The notes under the pieces are model-generated. The model did no database searches, was not told the origin of the DNA, and was given only the letters and a program-made list of their open reading frames with translations. The translations under genes and the position numbers were made by a program. Positions 52,316 to 60,969 of a stretch of DNA of 64,000 nt are shown in pieces (the stretch's first letter is position 1; each line of letters opens with the position of its first letter). Source of the DNA: Blautia hydrogenotrophica DSM 10507 (GTDB taxonomy: Bacteria; Bacillota; Clostridia; Lachnospirales; Lachnospiraceae); NCBI RefSeq assembly GCF_034356035.1, contig NZ_CP136423.1:744001-808000 (forward strand), written 5' to 3'.

Positions 52316-53560
52316 CTATTGAGCAGCTTGCTTGGAGCTAGGCGGAAGTTTGCCTTCTTTTCGGTCCTCCATAAAGGAGATGCAGGCTGCACAAGCCATA
52401 TTTCCAGTGGTATTTACTGCGGTTCTTCCCATGTCTAAGATACGGTCGATACCAGCGACCAATGCGATGCCCTCCAAAGGCAGGCCTACAGACTGGAGAA
52501 CCATGGAAAGCATAATCATACCGGAACCTGGGACTCCAGCTGTTCCGATAGATGACAGAACGGCAGTTGCGACAACGGTGATCTGCTGGGCCAGATTTAA
52601 GTCTTGCCCGAAAATCTGTGCGATAAAGATGGCACATACACCTTGATAAATTGCGGTTCCATCCATGTTGATGGTGGTTCCCAGTGGTATGACGAAACTA
52701 GAAATGTCTCGCCGGCTTCCCATTTTCTCAGAACAATCTAGAGCCATTGGCAGAGCTCCCATACTGCTGGAAGTGGAGAAAGCCATAACTGTTGCAGGCA
52801 TTGCAATTTTAAAGAAACGCAAAATTGGTATTTTTGCGAAAAATTTCGTGAGTGTGGAATAGGTGAGTACCATGTGCAGGACATACACAAAGTAGCAGAC
52901 TAAAATGAGTCTTAGCAAAGGAAGCAAAACATCCGGTCCGTTCTCTGCGATAACCGGTACCAGCAGAGCGAATACACCGATCGGAGACAGTCTGATGATG
53001 ACTTCCATTACTTTCATACATACTTCTGTGGCACTGTCCACGAAGTCTCCGAACGTTTTCCCTTTCTCACCAGCCATCAAGATACCGGCTCCGAAAAACA
53101 ACGCGATGACGATGACCTGTAGCATATCAGCACTGGCGAGCGGCTCAAATGCGTTTGATGGAAAGACGTTCATAAAGGTTTCACCCATAGAAGGTGCCTC
53201 TACTGCCTCGTAAGTAAGCGACTCACCAGACAGTTGATAACCACTTCCTACATTCAAAAGATTTGCGAAAATCAGACCTAAGGTGACAGCAAAGACGGTG
53301 GTCGCCATGAAAAATACGATCGTTTTGACACCGGCTTTTCCTACTTTCTTGATATCTTGCATAGAGATGACGCCGGATATGATGGAACTTAGAACCACAG
53401 GCACGACGATCATCTTGATGAGATTCAGGAAAATAGTGCCGAAAGGTTTGATATAAGTGTTGGCGATGTCCGCGTGTTTCTGCATCAGAATGCCGACGAT
53501 GATTCCCAAGATCATACTTATGAGAATAAAATGCGGCAGCGACAGTCTTTTTTTCTTCAT
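52316..53560 (-). CDS. Dicarboxylate/amino acid:cation symporter (DAACS family)
   Basis: A 414-residue secondary carrier of the glutamate/aspartate family. The hairpin HP1 serine-rich motif FSTSSSMGALP and the TM7 NMDGTAIYQG motif are clear, as is GVPGSGMIMLS in HP2. Eight membrane helices plus two re-entrant hairpins. The operon with racemase and aspartate aminotransferase-like protein suggests uptake of aspartate or glutamate. Confidence 0.92.
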   Translation of the reverse strand: MKKKRLSLPHFILISMILGIIVGILMQKHADIANTYIKPFGTIFLNLIKMIVVPVVLSSIISGVISMQDIKKVGKAGVKTIVFFMATTVFAVTLGLIFANLLNVGSGYQLSGESLTYEAVEAPSMGETFMNVFPSNAFEPLASADMLQVIVIALFFGAGILMAGEKGKTFGDFVDSATEVCMKVMEVIIRLSPIGVFALLVPVIAENGPDVLLPLLRLILVCYFVYVLHMVLTYSTLTKFFAKIPILRFFKIAMPATVMAFSTSSSMGALPMALDCSEKMGSRRDISSFVIPLGTTINMDGTAIYQGVCAIFIAQIFGQDLNLAQQITVVATAVLSSIGTAGVPGSGMIMLSMVLQSVGLPLEGIALVAGIDRILDMGRTAVNTTGNMACAACISFMEDRKEGKLPPSSKQAAQ

Positions 53561-53576
53561 TGATACCCCTCCTCGA

Positions 53577-54869
53577 TCAGTGATTGTACTTTGTCTCTAA
53601 AATGTTCTCCATGCCAGCTATTTTTACACAGAGGGTAAAAATTTTCATTGCAGTTTCTAGCTCGTCCAGATTTGGGTAAGAAGGCGCGATTCGGATGTTG
53701 GAATCGGCTTCGTCTTTTCCATAAGGATAAGTAGCACCGGCTTTGGTGAGAACTACGCCGGCTTCCTTGGCCAGCTGTACGGTACGTCTTGCACAGTGGG
53801 GGAGTGTATTGACGGACACGAAATATCCTCCTTTCGGAGAAGTCCAATCGGCTAAGCCGGTACCGCGAAGCTCCCGATCGAGCCAGGTTTCTACTAGATC
53901 GAATTTAGGACGGAGCTGCTTGGCCAGTTCTCCCATGTGCAGACGTATGTTTTCTGGTGTCTTAAAATATTTTACATGACGCAGTTGGTTGACCTTATCG
54001 TGACCAATGGTTTGCGCAGACATGTGTTTTTTCAATTCAGCAATATTGGACGGTCCGGATGCCACAAGGGCTACGCCTGCTCCTGGAAATGTTATTTTGG
54101 ATGTGGAGAAGAAGTAATATACCCGTTCTGGGTAACCTGCGACCTGACATTCTTCAAAAATGTTCTTCAGAGAGACCTCTTCATATACGTGGTGTACTCC
54201 ATAGGCGTTGTCCCAGAAAATTCGGAAATCAGGGGCTGCGGTCTCCATGGAAGCAAGCATGGACACTACTTCGTTACTATAGCAGACACCGCTGGGGTTT
54301 GAGTGAAGAGGCACGCACCAGATGCCTTTGATCAGTGGGTCGGCTTTGACCAGCTTCTTGACTTGCTCCATGTCCGGGCCGTCATCCAGCAGTGGGACAG
54401 GAATCATCTCGATTCCTAACTCTTCACAACAGGTAAAATGTCGGTCATATCCTGGAACCGGACAGAGAAACTTGACAGGAGTACCGTTTAAAGAATAGTA
54501 TATCCAAGGTTTTTCGCCTCCTGTGCCAAATAGACAGAGACTGGATAAGGTATCAAACATCAGATTCAGGCTGGAATTGCCGCCGATAATCAGAGCTTCT
54601 TCTTTTAGCCCCAAGAGCAGGGCGAACAGTCTTTTGCATTCAGGAATTCCGTCCAGGATGCCGTAGTTTCTGGCATCTGTCCCATCTTCCAGAAGGTAGC
54701 CGTCCATCTCCTTTAACAGATCGTTGCTCAAATCCAACTGTGAAGGGCTAGGTTTTCCGCGGGTCAGGTTCAGATTCAAATTTTGTCTTTGGTAAGAAGC
54801 ATATTCCTCTTTTGCTTTTTGGAGTTCTTTGGTAAGTTCTTCTTGTGTGTAATTGTTAATGGGGGTCAT
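53577..54869 (-). CDS. Aspartate aminotransferase-like PLP enzyme (class I, subgroup with PF12897)
   Basis: A 430-residue aminotransferase of the atypical Ic aspartate aminotransferase group. LNLTRGKPSPSQLDLS at the N-terminus, the HSNPSGVCYS substrate loop, FWDNAYGVHH and the Schiff-base Lys in FFSTSKITFPGAG are present. ATG 54869 follows AGGAGG; the frame to 54959 is rejected. It would convert aspartate to oxaloacetate. First gene of the operon, divergent from the LysR gene, which probably controls it. Confidence 0.85.
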   Translation of the reverse strand: MTPINNYTQEELTKELQKAKEEYASYQRQNLNLNLTRGKPSPSQLDLSNDLLKEMDGYLLEDGTDARNYGILDGIPECKRLFALLLGLKEEALIIGGNSSLNLMFDTLSSLCLFGTGGEKPWIYYSLNGTPVKFLCPVPGYDRHFTCCEELGIEMIPVPLLDDGPDMEQVKKLVKADPLIKGIWCVPLHSNPSGVCYSNEVVSMLASMETAAPDFRIFWDNAYGVHHVYEEVSLKNIFEECQVAGYPERVYYFFSTSKITFPGAGVALVASGPSNIAELKKHMSAQTIGHDKVNQLRHVKYFKTPENIRLHMGELAKQLRPKFDLVETWLDRELRGTGLADWTSPKGGYFVSVNTLPHCARRTVQLAKEAGVVLTKAGATYPYGKDEADSNIRIAPSYPNLDELETAMKIFTLCVKIAGMENILETKYNH

Positions 54870-55193
54870 TGTATCCTCCTTTCTTTTTTGGTATTGAAGA
54901 CACCGCCCACGCAGGGCAGAGTCTTCTATCTTAAAAACCACCTGGTACAGTGAAGTCAACGGGGCGTATGTTGGGGGGAGTCGAGGTGATTTTCAGATCA
55001 TTTTTTATTCGACATGCGTTCTGTTTTGTGTTATTGTTAATTCTGTAAAAAGAACTGCTTTTTTGAAAATTGTTGAAATGTTATATTTTTCCTCCGCATT
55101 TGATGAGTTTATTATAGAAATATACCAGGACAATAGCAAATATTTATAAAACTATAAAAGTTATAAGTATTTGCTTATAAAAGGAGGGTGCCT
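54870..55193. promoter_or_regulatory. Divergent promoter region with LysR dyad site 1
   Basis: A 324-base AT-rich region between the aspartate operon and lysR. A perfect dyad TTATAAG-TATTTG-CTTATAA at 55161-55180 fits a LysR T-N11-A box and abuts the lysR ribosome site, so it could give autorepression. TATAGAAATATACC near 55114 may be part of a promoter. Confidence 0.6.
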
Positions 55194-56153
55194 ATGTTTA
55201 ACGGTATGAAGTATGTCTACGAGGTATATAAAGAAAGAAGTTTCTCCAATGCGGCGCGAAATCTCTACATTTCCCAGCCTGCTCTGAGTGGAATGATTAA
55301 GAAGATTGAGAAAAATATTGGAATGCCTCTGTTTGACCGAAGCACGACGCCGATTCAGTTGACGGAATGTGGAAAGAAATATATTAAAACCGCCGAGAAA
55401 ATTATGAGCTTGGAGGACGAGTTTGCCTACTATGTGGGCAAATTAGATGAATTAAAGACGGGGCGTCTTACGGTGGGAAGTACATACCTGTTTTCTTCTT
55501 TTGTACTACCGAAATATATCAAGAAATTTAAAGCGTCTTACCCGGATGTAAAGGTGAGTTTGTTTGAAGGAAACAGTAATCTTTTGGAGAAAAAGTTGGC
55601 CAATGGGGAGTTGGACTTTGTTGTGGACAACTATCTGTTGGACGAAAAGGTATATGACAGAATATCTATGATGAAGGAGCGGCTGCTTTTGGCTGTCCCG
55701 GCGTCTTTTTCCAGTAACCGCCGTGCCTCGACTTACCAGCTGACGGTGAATGATATTATTAATGATGTGCATCTGAATCCTTCTTTTCCAGCGGTTCCGC
55801 TGAAAAAATTTCAAGATGAGCCCTTTATGGTCATGAGACAGAATAACGATACCAGGGACCGAGTGGAGGCGATCTGTAAGCGTGCAAACATTTCTCTGAA
55901 TGTGACACTGAAACTGAATCAGTTGATGACGGTGTATCATCTCTTAAAGTTCGAACTGGGAGCTTCTTTTGTCAGTGACACGATTGTCAAATGCTTTCCC
56001 TCAAATGATACGGTGCTCTATTACAAATTGGATGACCTGGCGGCGGTGCGGGATGTCTATCTGTTTTACCGCAGAAATAGATATCTGACCAGGAGCATGG
56101 AAGAGTTTATGAAGATTGTGTTAGAGGAGCAGCCTGAGGAAGTAATTATATAA
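55194..56153 (+). CDS. LysR-family transcriptional regulator
   Basis: A 319-residue LysR regulator. The N-terminal winged helix has FSNAARNLYISQPALSGMIKKIE (in parts, residues 14-36), followed by the linker helix and two periplasmic-binding-like lobes beginning GRLTVGSTYLFSSFVLP. Divergent from the aspartate aminotransferase-DAACS-racemase operon, the usual arrangement of a LysR activator and target. ATG 55194 follows AAGGAGG; GTG 55188 overlaps the site. Confidence 0.88.
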   Translation: MFNGMKYVYEVYKERSFSNAARNLYISQPALSGMIKKIEKNIGMPLFDRSTTPIQLTECGKKYIKTAEKIMSLEDEFAYYVGKLDELKTGRLTVGSTYLFSSFVLPKYIKKFKASYPDVKVSLFEGNSNLLEKKLANGELDFVVDNYLLDEKVYDRISMMKERLLLAVPASFSSNRRASTYQLTVNDIINDVHLNPSFPAVPLKKFQDEPFMVMRQNNDTRDRVEAICKRANISLNVTLKLNQLMTVYHLLKFELGASFVSDTIVKCFPSNDTVLYYKLDDLAAVRDVYLFYRRNRYLTRSMEEFMKIVLEEQPEEVII

Positions 56154-56165
56154 GTATTTACTTAT
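56150..56165. promoter_or_regulatory. LysR-type dyad site 2 overlapping the lysR stop codon
   Basis: ATAAG-TATTTA-CTTAT, nearly the same as site 1 upstream of the gene. Its TAA is the lysR stop codon. Confidence 0.5.
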
Positions 56166-56291
56166 GTGAATTATTTTTGTATATATGAACAAGCGATAAC
56201 TGGAAAAAATAGTAAAAATGACGAAAAGCTGTCCGGTCTATGGTACTATGGTTCGAGGGTAGCTTTTGAGACGGCAGATAAACAAAAGTCT

Positions 56292-56319
56292 TTGCAGTTT
56301 ACAGATTTTAGGGTATAAT
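56292..56319 (+). promoter_or_regulatory. Promoter of fba
   Basis: TTGCAG (56292-56297), 16-base spacer, TATAAT (56314-56319). Confidence 0.75.
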
Positions 56320-56359
56320 AAGAGAAGCGAGATATTGAAAGAATACGGAGGTAAACAAT

Positions 56360-57223
56360 ATGTTAGTATCTGCTACAGAAATGCTGAAAAAGGCGAAAGC
56401 TGGTCACTATGCGGTAGGACAGTTCAACATCAATAACCTGGAATGGACAAAGGCGATTCTCTTAACCGCGCAGGAGAATCATTCACCGGTGATCTTGGGA
56501 GTGTCTGAGGGTGCAGGTAAATACATGGGTGGCTATAAGGCTATTGTGGGTATGGTGAATGGTATGCTGGAAGAACTTAAAATTACTGTTCCAGTTGCTC
56601 TTCATTTGGATCACGGTTCTTATGAACACTGCTACAAATGTATGGACGCAGGATTTTCTTCTGTTATGTTTGACGGTTCTCACTATCCGATTGAAGAGAA
56701 TGTGGCAAAGACAAAGGAATTGGTGGGAGAGGCTCACAAGAGAGGTGTCTCCATAGAAGCTGAGGTGGGTTCCATCGGCGGAGAAGAAGACGGAGTTATC
56801 GGAATGGGTGAGTGTGCTGACCCGAAAGAGTGTAAGGCGATTGCAGATTTAGGCGTTGACTTCCTGGCAGCAGGTATTGGAAATATCCATGGAAAATATC
56901 CGGAGAACTGGCAGGGACTTTCTTTCGAGACTTTGGACGGCATTCAGCAGCTGACAGGTGAGCTTCCTCTGGTACTTCACGGAGGTACAGGAATTCCGGC
57001 AGATATGATTAAGAAAGCCATCACTCTGGGTGTTGCTAAGATTAACGTGAATACAGAGTGCCAGCTGGCATTCGCTGAGGCGACCCGCAAATATGTGGAA
57101 GAGGGAAAAGATCAGCAGGGCAAAGGCTATGACCCGCGTAAGCTGTTGGCTCCTGGATTCGAGGCTATCAAAGCCACGGTGAAAGAAAAAATGGAACTGT
57201 TTGGCTCCGTTGACAAAGCTTGA
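56360..57223 (+). CDS. fba: Class II fructose-bisphosphate aldolase
   Basis: A 287-residue zinc-dependent aldolase of glycolysis. HLDHGSYEHCYKCMDAGFSSVMFDGSH (in parts, residues 83-109) holds two metal/catalytic residues; EAEVGSIGGEEDG, LVLHGGTGIP and KINVNTECQ are the family blocks for zinc and phosphate binding. Single-gene transcript with its own promoter and a strong terminator. Paired functionally with the PPi-phosphofructokinase at 18079. Confidence 0.95.
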   Translation: MLVSATEMLKKAKAGHYAVGQFNINNLEWTKAILLTAQENHSPVILGVSEGAGKYMGGYKAIVGMVNGMLEELKITVPVALHLDHGSYEHCYKCMDAGFSSVMFDGSHYPIEENVAKTKELVGEAHKRGVSIEAEVGSIGGEEDGVIGMGECADPKECKAIADLGVDFLAAGIGNIHGKYPENWQGLSFETLDGIQQLTGELPLVLHGGTGIPADMIKKAITLGVAKINVNTECQLAFAEATRKYVEEGKDQQGKGYDPRKLLAPGFEAIKATVKEKMELFGSVDKA

Positions 57224-57250
57224 TAGTAGAAGAGAATATATAAATATATT

Positions 57251-57278
57251 GGCAGCAGAAACCTAGGTTTCTGCTGCC
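57251..57278 (+). terminator. Terminator of fba (perfect 28-bp palindrome)
   Basis: GGCAGCAGAAACC pairs with GGTTTCTGCTGCC, centred on CCTAGG, followed by GATTTTT. Confidence 0.88.
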
Positions 57279-57396
57279 GATTTTTGCGCTCAAAGGGCCG
57301 GCGCGGCCTGACAAAAAATCTTTGTGAACTTTTTTCAGATTTTCTGTATTTTTAATATAATTATGTTATAAAACTGTACAAAAAGGAGGTGGCGAT

Positions 57397-57660
57397 ATGC
57401 CGCAGATCAGACCGATTACTGACCTTCGTAATACCAACGAGATCTCAGACATCTGCCATGCCAAACGGGAGCCGGTATTTATCACGAAAAACGGCTATGG
57501 CGATCTGGTGGTGATGAGTATCGAAACCTACGAAGCAATGGTGGAAAACGCAGCGATGGACACCGCAATTTCAGAAGCAGAGGCCGAATATGAACGGGAT
57601 GGGCAGCTCTATGACGCAAGGGAGGCGTTGGTTTCTTTAAAGAGGAGGCATTTTGGATAA
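57397..57660 (+). CDS. Phd/YefM-family antitoxin
   Basis: An 87-residue antitoxin. PQIRPITDLRNTNEISDIC and EPVFITKNGYGDLVVMSIETYE make the DNA-binding Phd/YefM fold, and the C-terminus (about 55-87) is the flexible toxin-binding tail. AAGGAGGTGG lies before the ATG. Its usual partner, a RelE/ParE toxin, follows only as a deleted remnant, so this antitoxin may survive as an orphan autorepressor. Confidence 0.88.
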   Translation: MPQIRPITDLRNTNEISDICHAKREPVFITKNGYGDLVVMSIETYEAMVENAAMDTAISEAEAEYERDGQLYDAREALVSLKRRHFG

Positions 57661-57824
57661 ATACGACGATGCCCTACCGCTGCCCGGAACGGAAACGAGG
57701 GGGTTATGCTAACCGGGGATACCGGCATCTCTTTGTGGAGAACTACACCGCCGTTTTTCGGATTGATGAAGCAAAGAAAATGGTGATTGTGGTGACAGTT
57801 CGCTATTCTCCAAGTGAATTTTGA
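57653..57824 (+). pseudogene. RelE/ParE-family toxin remnant with internal deletion
   Basis: A TTG start (57653) with AGAGGAGG just upstream, overlapping the antitoxin end, opens MDKYD, typical of a coupled toxin start. After four to five codons the sequence jumps in another frame to PYRCPERKRGGYANRGYRH, then FVENYTAVFRIDEAKK and VRYSPSEF, the C-terminal half of ParE-like toxins. About 45-50 codons of the middle appear lost, with a frame change. An ATG at 57669 could still give a 51-residue C-terminal piece but without a good ribosome site. Confidence 0.75.
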
Positions 57825-57841
57825 ACTGAATAATGGATACT

Positions 57842-57878
57842 GCGAAAAGCAGTCTGTGAAAGCAGGCTGCTTTTTCGC
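57842..57878 (+). terminator. Terminator after the toxin-antitoxin remnant
   Basis: GCGAAAAGCAG pairs with CTGCTTTTTCGC with one bulge; the T-rich right arm acts as the T-run. Confidence 0.6.
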
Positions 57879-57975
57879 GTTTGAGACCGTTACATTCCGT
57901 CCCCCCCACAGGGGATGATTTTAAGGAACTACGTTCCTAGTGAGTTGACTACGGTATCGAGAGGGGGAGGAGTTC

Positions 57976-59064
57976 TCAGGAGAGGAGATTTCTTTTGAGA
58001 CAATCTAGAAATTCATAACAATCTTCTTCAGAGATTGCCCCCATGTTTGCAACCTGGAACATTCCCATCTCTAGATATTTGCCTTTTCCTGGATATAACG
58101 TGTAGCCATCCATTTCCATTTGCGAGAGGAATTTGTGTAAGTCTAAATGTTTAGGGAGAAAAACGGAAGTCACAGTGTTGGATAAATGCTCCTGAATTAA
58201 GAGTTCTAATCCCAATTCTTTGAGTCCGTTTCTTAAGATTTCAGCATTTTTCGCGTAACGCTGAACGCGGTTTTCTACTCCTTCATTCAAAATATTGTCA
58301 AGAGCAGCATCCAAGGCCCAAAACAGAGTTACGTTTGGTGTGTTTGGGGTTTGACTGTTTTCTTTGGCGGCGCTGTAGTGTTTGTAGAGGTTTAGGTATA
58401 CATTCTTACATTGGTCCGGACTCAAAGACTGCAATATGCTTTCTTTGGCACAGATGTAGGCGGAGCCAGGGAAGGCGCCGAGACATTTTCCGCCCACAGA
58501 AGTGGTAATGTCAATGTGGTTTTCTGCTACGTCAATGTTCTGTCCGGCTGCTGCGGAGACAGAATCTACGAAGAAAATTTTTCCATATTTTTGTGAAAGC
58601 TCCCCCACTTCATGGACAGGATTAATCATTCCGGTGGAAGTCTCGTGGAATACCATTGCGATTACTTTAATATCAGGATTTTCTCGCAAAACTTGTTCCA
58701 CATCTTTCAGATCTGGTGGCGTTGCCCATGGAGTATCAATTTTCAGCATAGGAATTTGATATTTCTGGATAATTTCCTCTAAGCGTTCCCCAAAGACGCC
58801 GTTACTGATTAAAAGGACCTTGTCGTGGGAAGAAGCGAAAAGAGAAGATAATACGGTTTCATTGGCAGCAGTGCCTGAACCAGAGATCACGAGAGAATAA
58901 TAGCTGTCGTCTGCACCGAAGAGTGTGCAGATCTTTTTTTGAAGCTTTTGGAATAGTTCTTCAAATTCAGAGCTTCTGTGGCATATATCGGGATGCAGCA
59001 GAGCTTTTCGTACATTGTCTTCCACCATGACAGGTCCCGGGCTGAATAATTTTTGCTTTTTCAT
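57976..59064 (-). CDS. Class V PLP aminotransferase (PhnW/serine-glyoxylate-type)
   Basis: A 362-residue fold-type I enzyme. FSPGPVMVEDNVRKAL opens as in 2-aminoethylphosphonate and alanine-glyoxylate aminotransferases; SGSGTAANE binds the PLP phosphate, HETSTGMINPV and DSVSAAAGQ follow, and Lys193 in SVGGKCLGAFPG is the Schiff-base Lys. ATG 59064 follows AGGAGGG. No phosphonate genes are nearby; the divergent kinase, alcohol dehydrogenase and proline racemase genes suggest a hydroxy-amino-acid pathway. Confidence 0.8.
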   Translation of the reverse strand: MKKQKLFSPGPVMVEDNVRKALLHPDICHRSSEFEELFQKLQKKICTLFGADDSYYSLVISGSGTAANETVLSSLFASSHDKVLLISNGVFGERLEEIIQKYQIPMLKIDTPWATPPDLKDVEQVLRENPDIKVIAMVFHETSTGMINPVHEVGELSQKYGKIFFVDSVSAAAGQNIDVAENHIDITTSVGGKCLGAFPGSAYICAKESILQSLSPDQCKNVYLNLYKHYSAAKENSQTPNTPNVTLFWALDAALDNILNEGVENRVQRYAKNAEILRNGLKELGLELLIQEHLSNTVTSVFLPKHLDLHKFLSQMEMDGYTLYPGKGKYLEMGMFQVANMGAISEEDCYEFLDCLKRNLLS

Positions 59065-59098
59065 CACATTCCCTCCTAAAATGAATTTAATTATCATA

Positions 59099-59107
59099 TA
59101 TCTGATA
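59099..59107. promoter_or_regulatory. TATC-W-GATA dyad, site 1
   Basis: TATCTGATA, followed by a second GATA-TTATC half, 35 bases upstream of the class V aminotransferase start (minus strand). Confidence 0.5.
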
Positions 59108-59201
59108 ACCTGATATTATCGAAAAATAGAAGGAGATTATAGAACAAATCGGAACTCACCTCTAGGAATTCGTCATATAATTGAGTATAATTTGAATAAG
59201 T

Positions 59202-59210
59202 TATCTGATA
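59202..59210. promoter_or_regulatory. TATC-W-GATA dyad, site 2
   Basis: TATCTGATA, 40 bases before the kinase start codon, in the divergent region. Confidence 0.5.
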
Positions 59211-59249
59211 TCTGCTATGCGGTAAGGCGAAAATTTTAGGAGGAAAGCG

Positions 59250-60746
59250 ATGGCGGAATATTATCTTGGAATCGATCAGGGGACGACGGGGACTATGGCT
59301 CTTTTGCTGGATAAGTCCTGGAAGGTTGTTGCAAAGGGGTACCGGAGACATCGTCAGTATTATCCCAAGCCAGGCTGGGTAGAACAAGATGCAGTTGAGC
59401 TGTGGAAGGATGCAAAACAAAGCGTGCAGGAGGCAGTGAGAAAGGCAGGAATAAGACCCGGCGAGATCAGAGGAATTGGATTAGATCATCAGGGAGAGTC
59501 GGTGGTTGTCTGGGACCGTATCACAGGTGAACCGGTTTATCCGGCAATACTTTGGCAGGATAGGAGGACTTCAAGACAGGCAGATGAGCTAAGAAAAAAC
59601 TATGGAGACTACATAGAGAATACGACAGGGTTGAAGGCAGATGCCTATTTTAGCGGGACGAAGATACAATGGATATTAGAGCAGGTGCCGGGAATGGCTG
59701 AAAGATTGAGAAGCGGCAGAGTCCTGGCGGGGACGATGGACAGCTGGCTAATCTGGAATATGACAGGGAGAAGACACCATGTTACCGACCTTTCTACAGC
59801 ATCTAGAACTATGCTGCTGAATTTAGAGACAGAACAATGGGATGAAGGAATGCTGAATTTGCTGGGTATTCCAAGAGGAATCCTGCCGGAGCTTATACCG
59901 AGTGCCGGGGTATATGCATATACAGATCCAGACTGTTTTTTGGGAGAACGAATTCCAGTAGGAGCAATTTTGGTAGACCAGCAGGCAGCTTTGTTTGGTC
60001 AATGCTGTTTTCAACCAGGAGATGTGAAAGCCACTTATGGAACGGGATGCTTTTTGTTGATGAATACGGGAGACAAGAGAGTATTTTCGAAAGGAGGTTT
60101 ATTGCCTACCGTTGCGTGGAAACTTCCGGATTATAGGACGACCTATGCTCTGGATGGTGGTGTATACACTGCGGGAACAGCTATTTCTTGGTTGCAGGAT
60201 GAACTGCGTTTATTTGAACAGCCGGAAGAGACAGAGCAGATGGCTAAAAGCGTGGCTGATACGGGGGGAGTATTTTTTGTGCCGGCTTTTTCAGGTTTGG
60301 GAGCGCCTCACTGGGATCAGTATGCCAGAGGAACCTTAGTCGGACTTACCGGAGGAACTCAAAAGGAGCATATTGTGAGAGCAGCGTTGGAAAGTATTGC
60401 CTATCAAGTCTCCGAGAATATTCAGGTGATGAGGCAGGACTTACAGAGAGAAATTCAGGTGATAAGAGCTGATGGCGGGATGAGTGGCAATAGCTTTTTC
60501 ATGCAGTTTCAGGCGGATATCTTAGACATCGCCGTAGATGTTCCAGTAATTAGGGAGACAACTGCACTTGGAGCGGCTTATATGGCGGCAGTGGGACTTG
60601 GGACTTTCACCAGAAGAGAAGAAATTGAAAAGAGATGGAAGCGGTATAGGAGATACGAACCTCAGATGAGTCGGCAAAACAGAGAGGCTCTCTTGGGAAG
60701 GTGGAAACAGGCAGTGGACAGAGCAAAAGGATGGGAGCGTAGTTAG
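59250..60746 (+). CDS. Glycerol kinase-like FGGY kinase (substrate uncertain)
   Basis: A 498-residue kinase much closer to GlpK than the one at 4729: DQGTTGT, GWVEQDA, YFSGTKIQWIL, GTMDSWLIWNMTG, VDQQAALFGQ, YGTGCFLLMNTG and VPAFSGLGAPHWD are all there. Yet the glycerol-contacting NQRET is HQGES (80-84), so Gly82 replaces the Arg while Glu83 remains. It has AGGAGGAAAG before the ATG and stands alone between two TATC-W-GATA sites. Glycerol kinase proper is possible, but the shared change in both kinases hints at another triose- or tetrose-like substrate. Confidence 0.82.
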   Translation: MAEYYLGIDQGTTGTMALLLDKSWKVVAKGYRRHRQYYPKPGWVEQDAVELWKDAKQSVQEAVRKAGIRPGEIRGIGLDHQGESVVVWDRITGEPVYPAILWQDRRTSRQADELRKNYGDYIENTTGLKADAYFSGTKIQWILEQVPGMAERLRSGRVLAGTMDSWLIWNMTGRRHHVTDLSTASRTMLLNLETEQWDEGMLNLLGIPRGILPELIPSAGVYAYTDPDCFLGERIPVGAILVDQQAALFGQCCFQPGDVKATYGTGCFLLMNTGDKRVFSKGGLLPTVAWKLPDYRTTYALDGGVYTAGTAISWLQDELRLFEQPEETEQMAKSVADTGGVFFVPAFSGLGAPHWDQYARGTLVGLTGGTQKEHIVRAALESIAYQVSENIQVMRQDLQREIQVIRADGGMSGNSFFMQFQADILDIAVDVPVIRETTALGAAYMAAVGLGTFTRREEIEKRWKRYRRYEPQMSRQNREALLGRWKQAVDRAKGWERS

Positions 60747-60969
60747 TGAGAAAAAGTGAGAGGTATCTGGAAAAAATAGATAAAATAGTAGAATATTTTT
60801 TGGCACATATTACAGAAAATATTAATATTTATAGTAAACATATGAAAATAAAACTTAATTGTCTTGACAAATATAAGAAGTATATAGTATTTTGATTACA
60901 ACACAACATATCAGATATGTGATAACATATAATATGAAAACTGGATAAAAATGGAAAGGAGATTGGAAA
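60747..60969 (+). promoter_or_regulatory. Promoter/operator region of the alcohol dehydrogenase operon
   Basis: A TTGACA at 60864-60869 with TATTTT 18 bases on is a plausible promoter. A CATATC-A-GATATG palindrome at 60907-60919 contains the third TATC-W-GATA site (60909-60917), placed downstream of the promoter where a repressor would block transcription. Confidence 0.5.

Noticed and set aside
57976..59064. Assignment as phnW
   Set aside because: Family-level match only; no phosphonatase or phosphonate transport genes nearby.
59250..60746. Plain assignment as glpK
   Set aside because: Overall similarity is high but the glycerol-contacting Arg is Gly and no glpF or glpD is adjacent.
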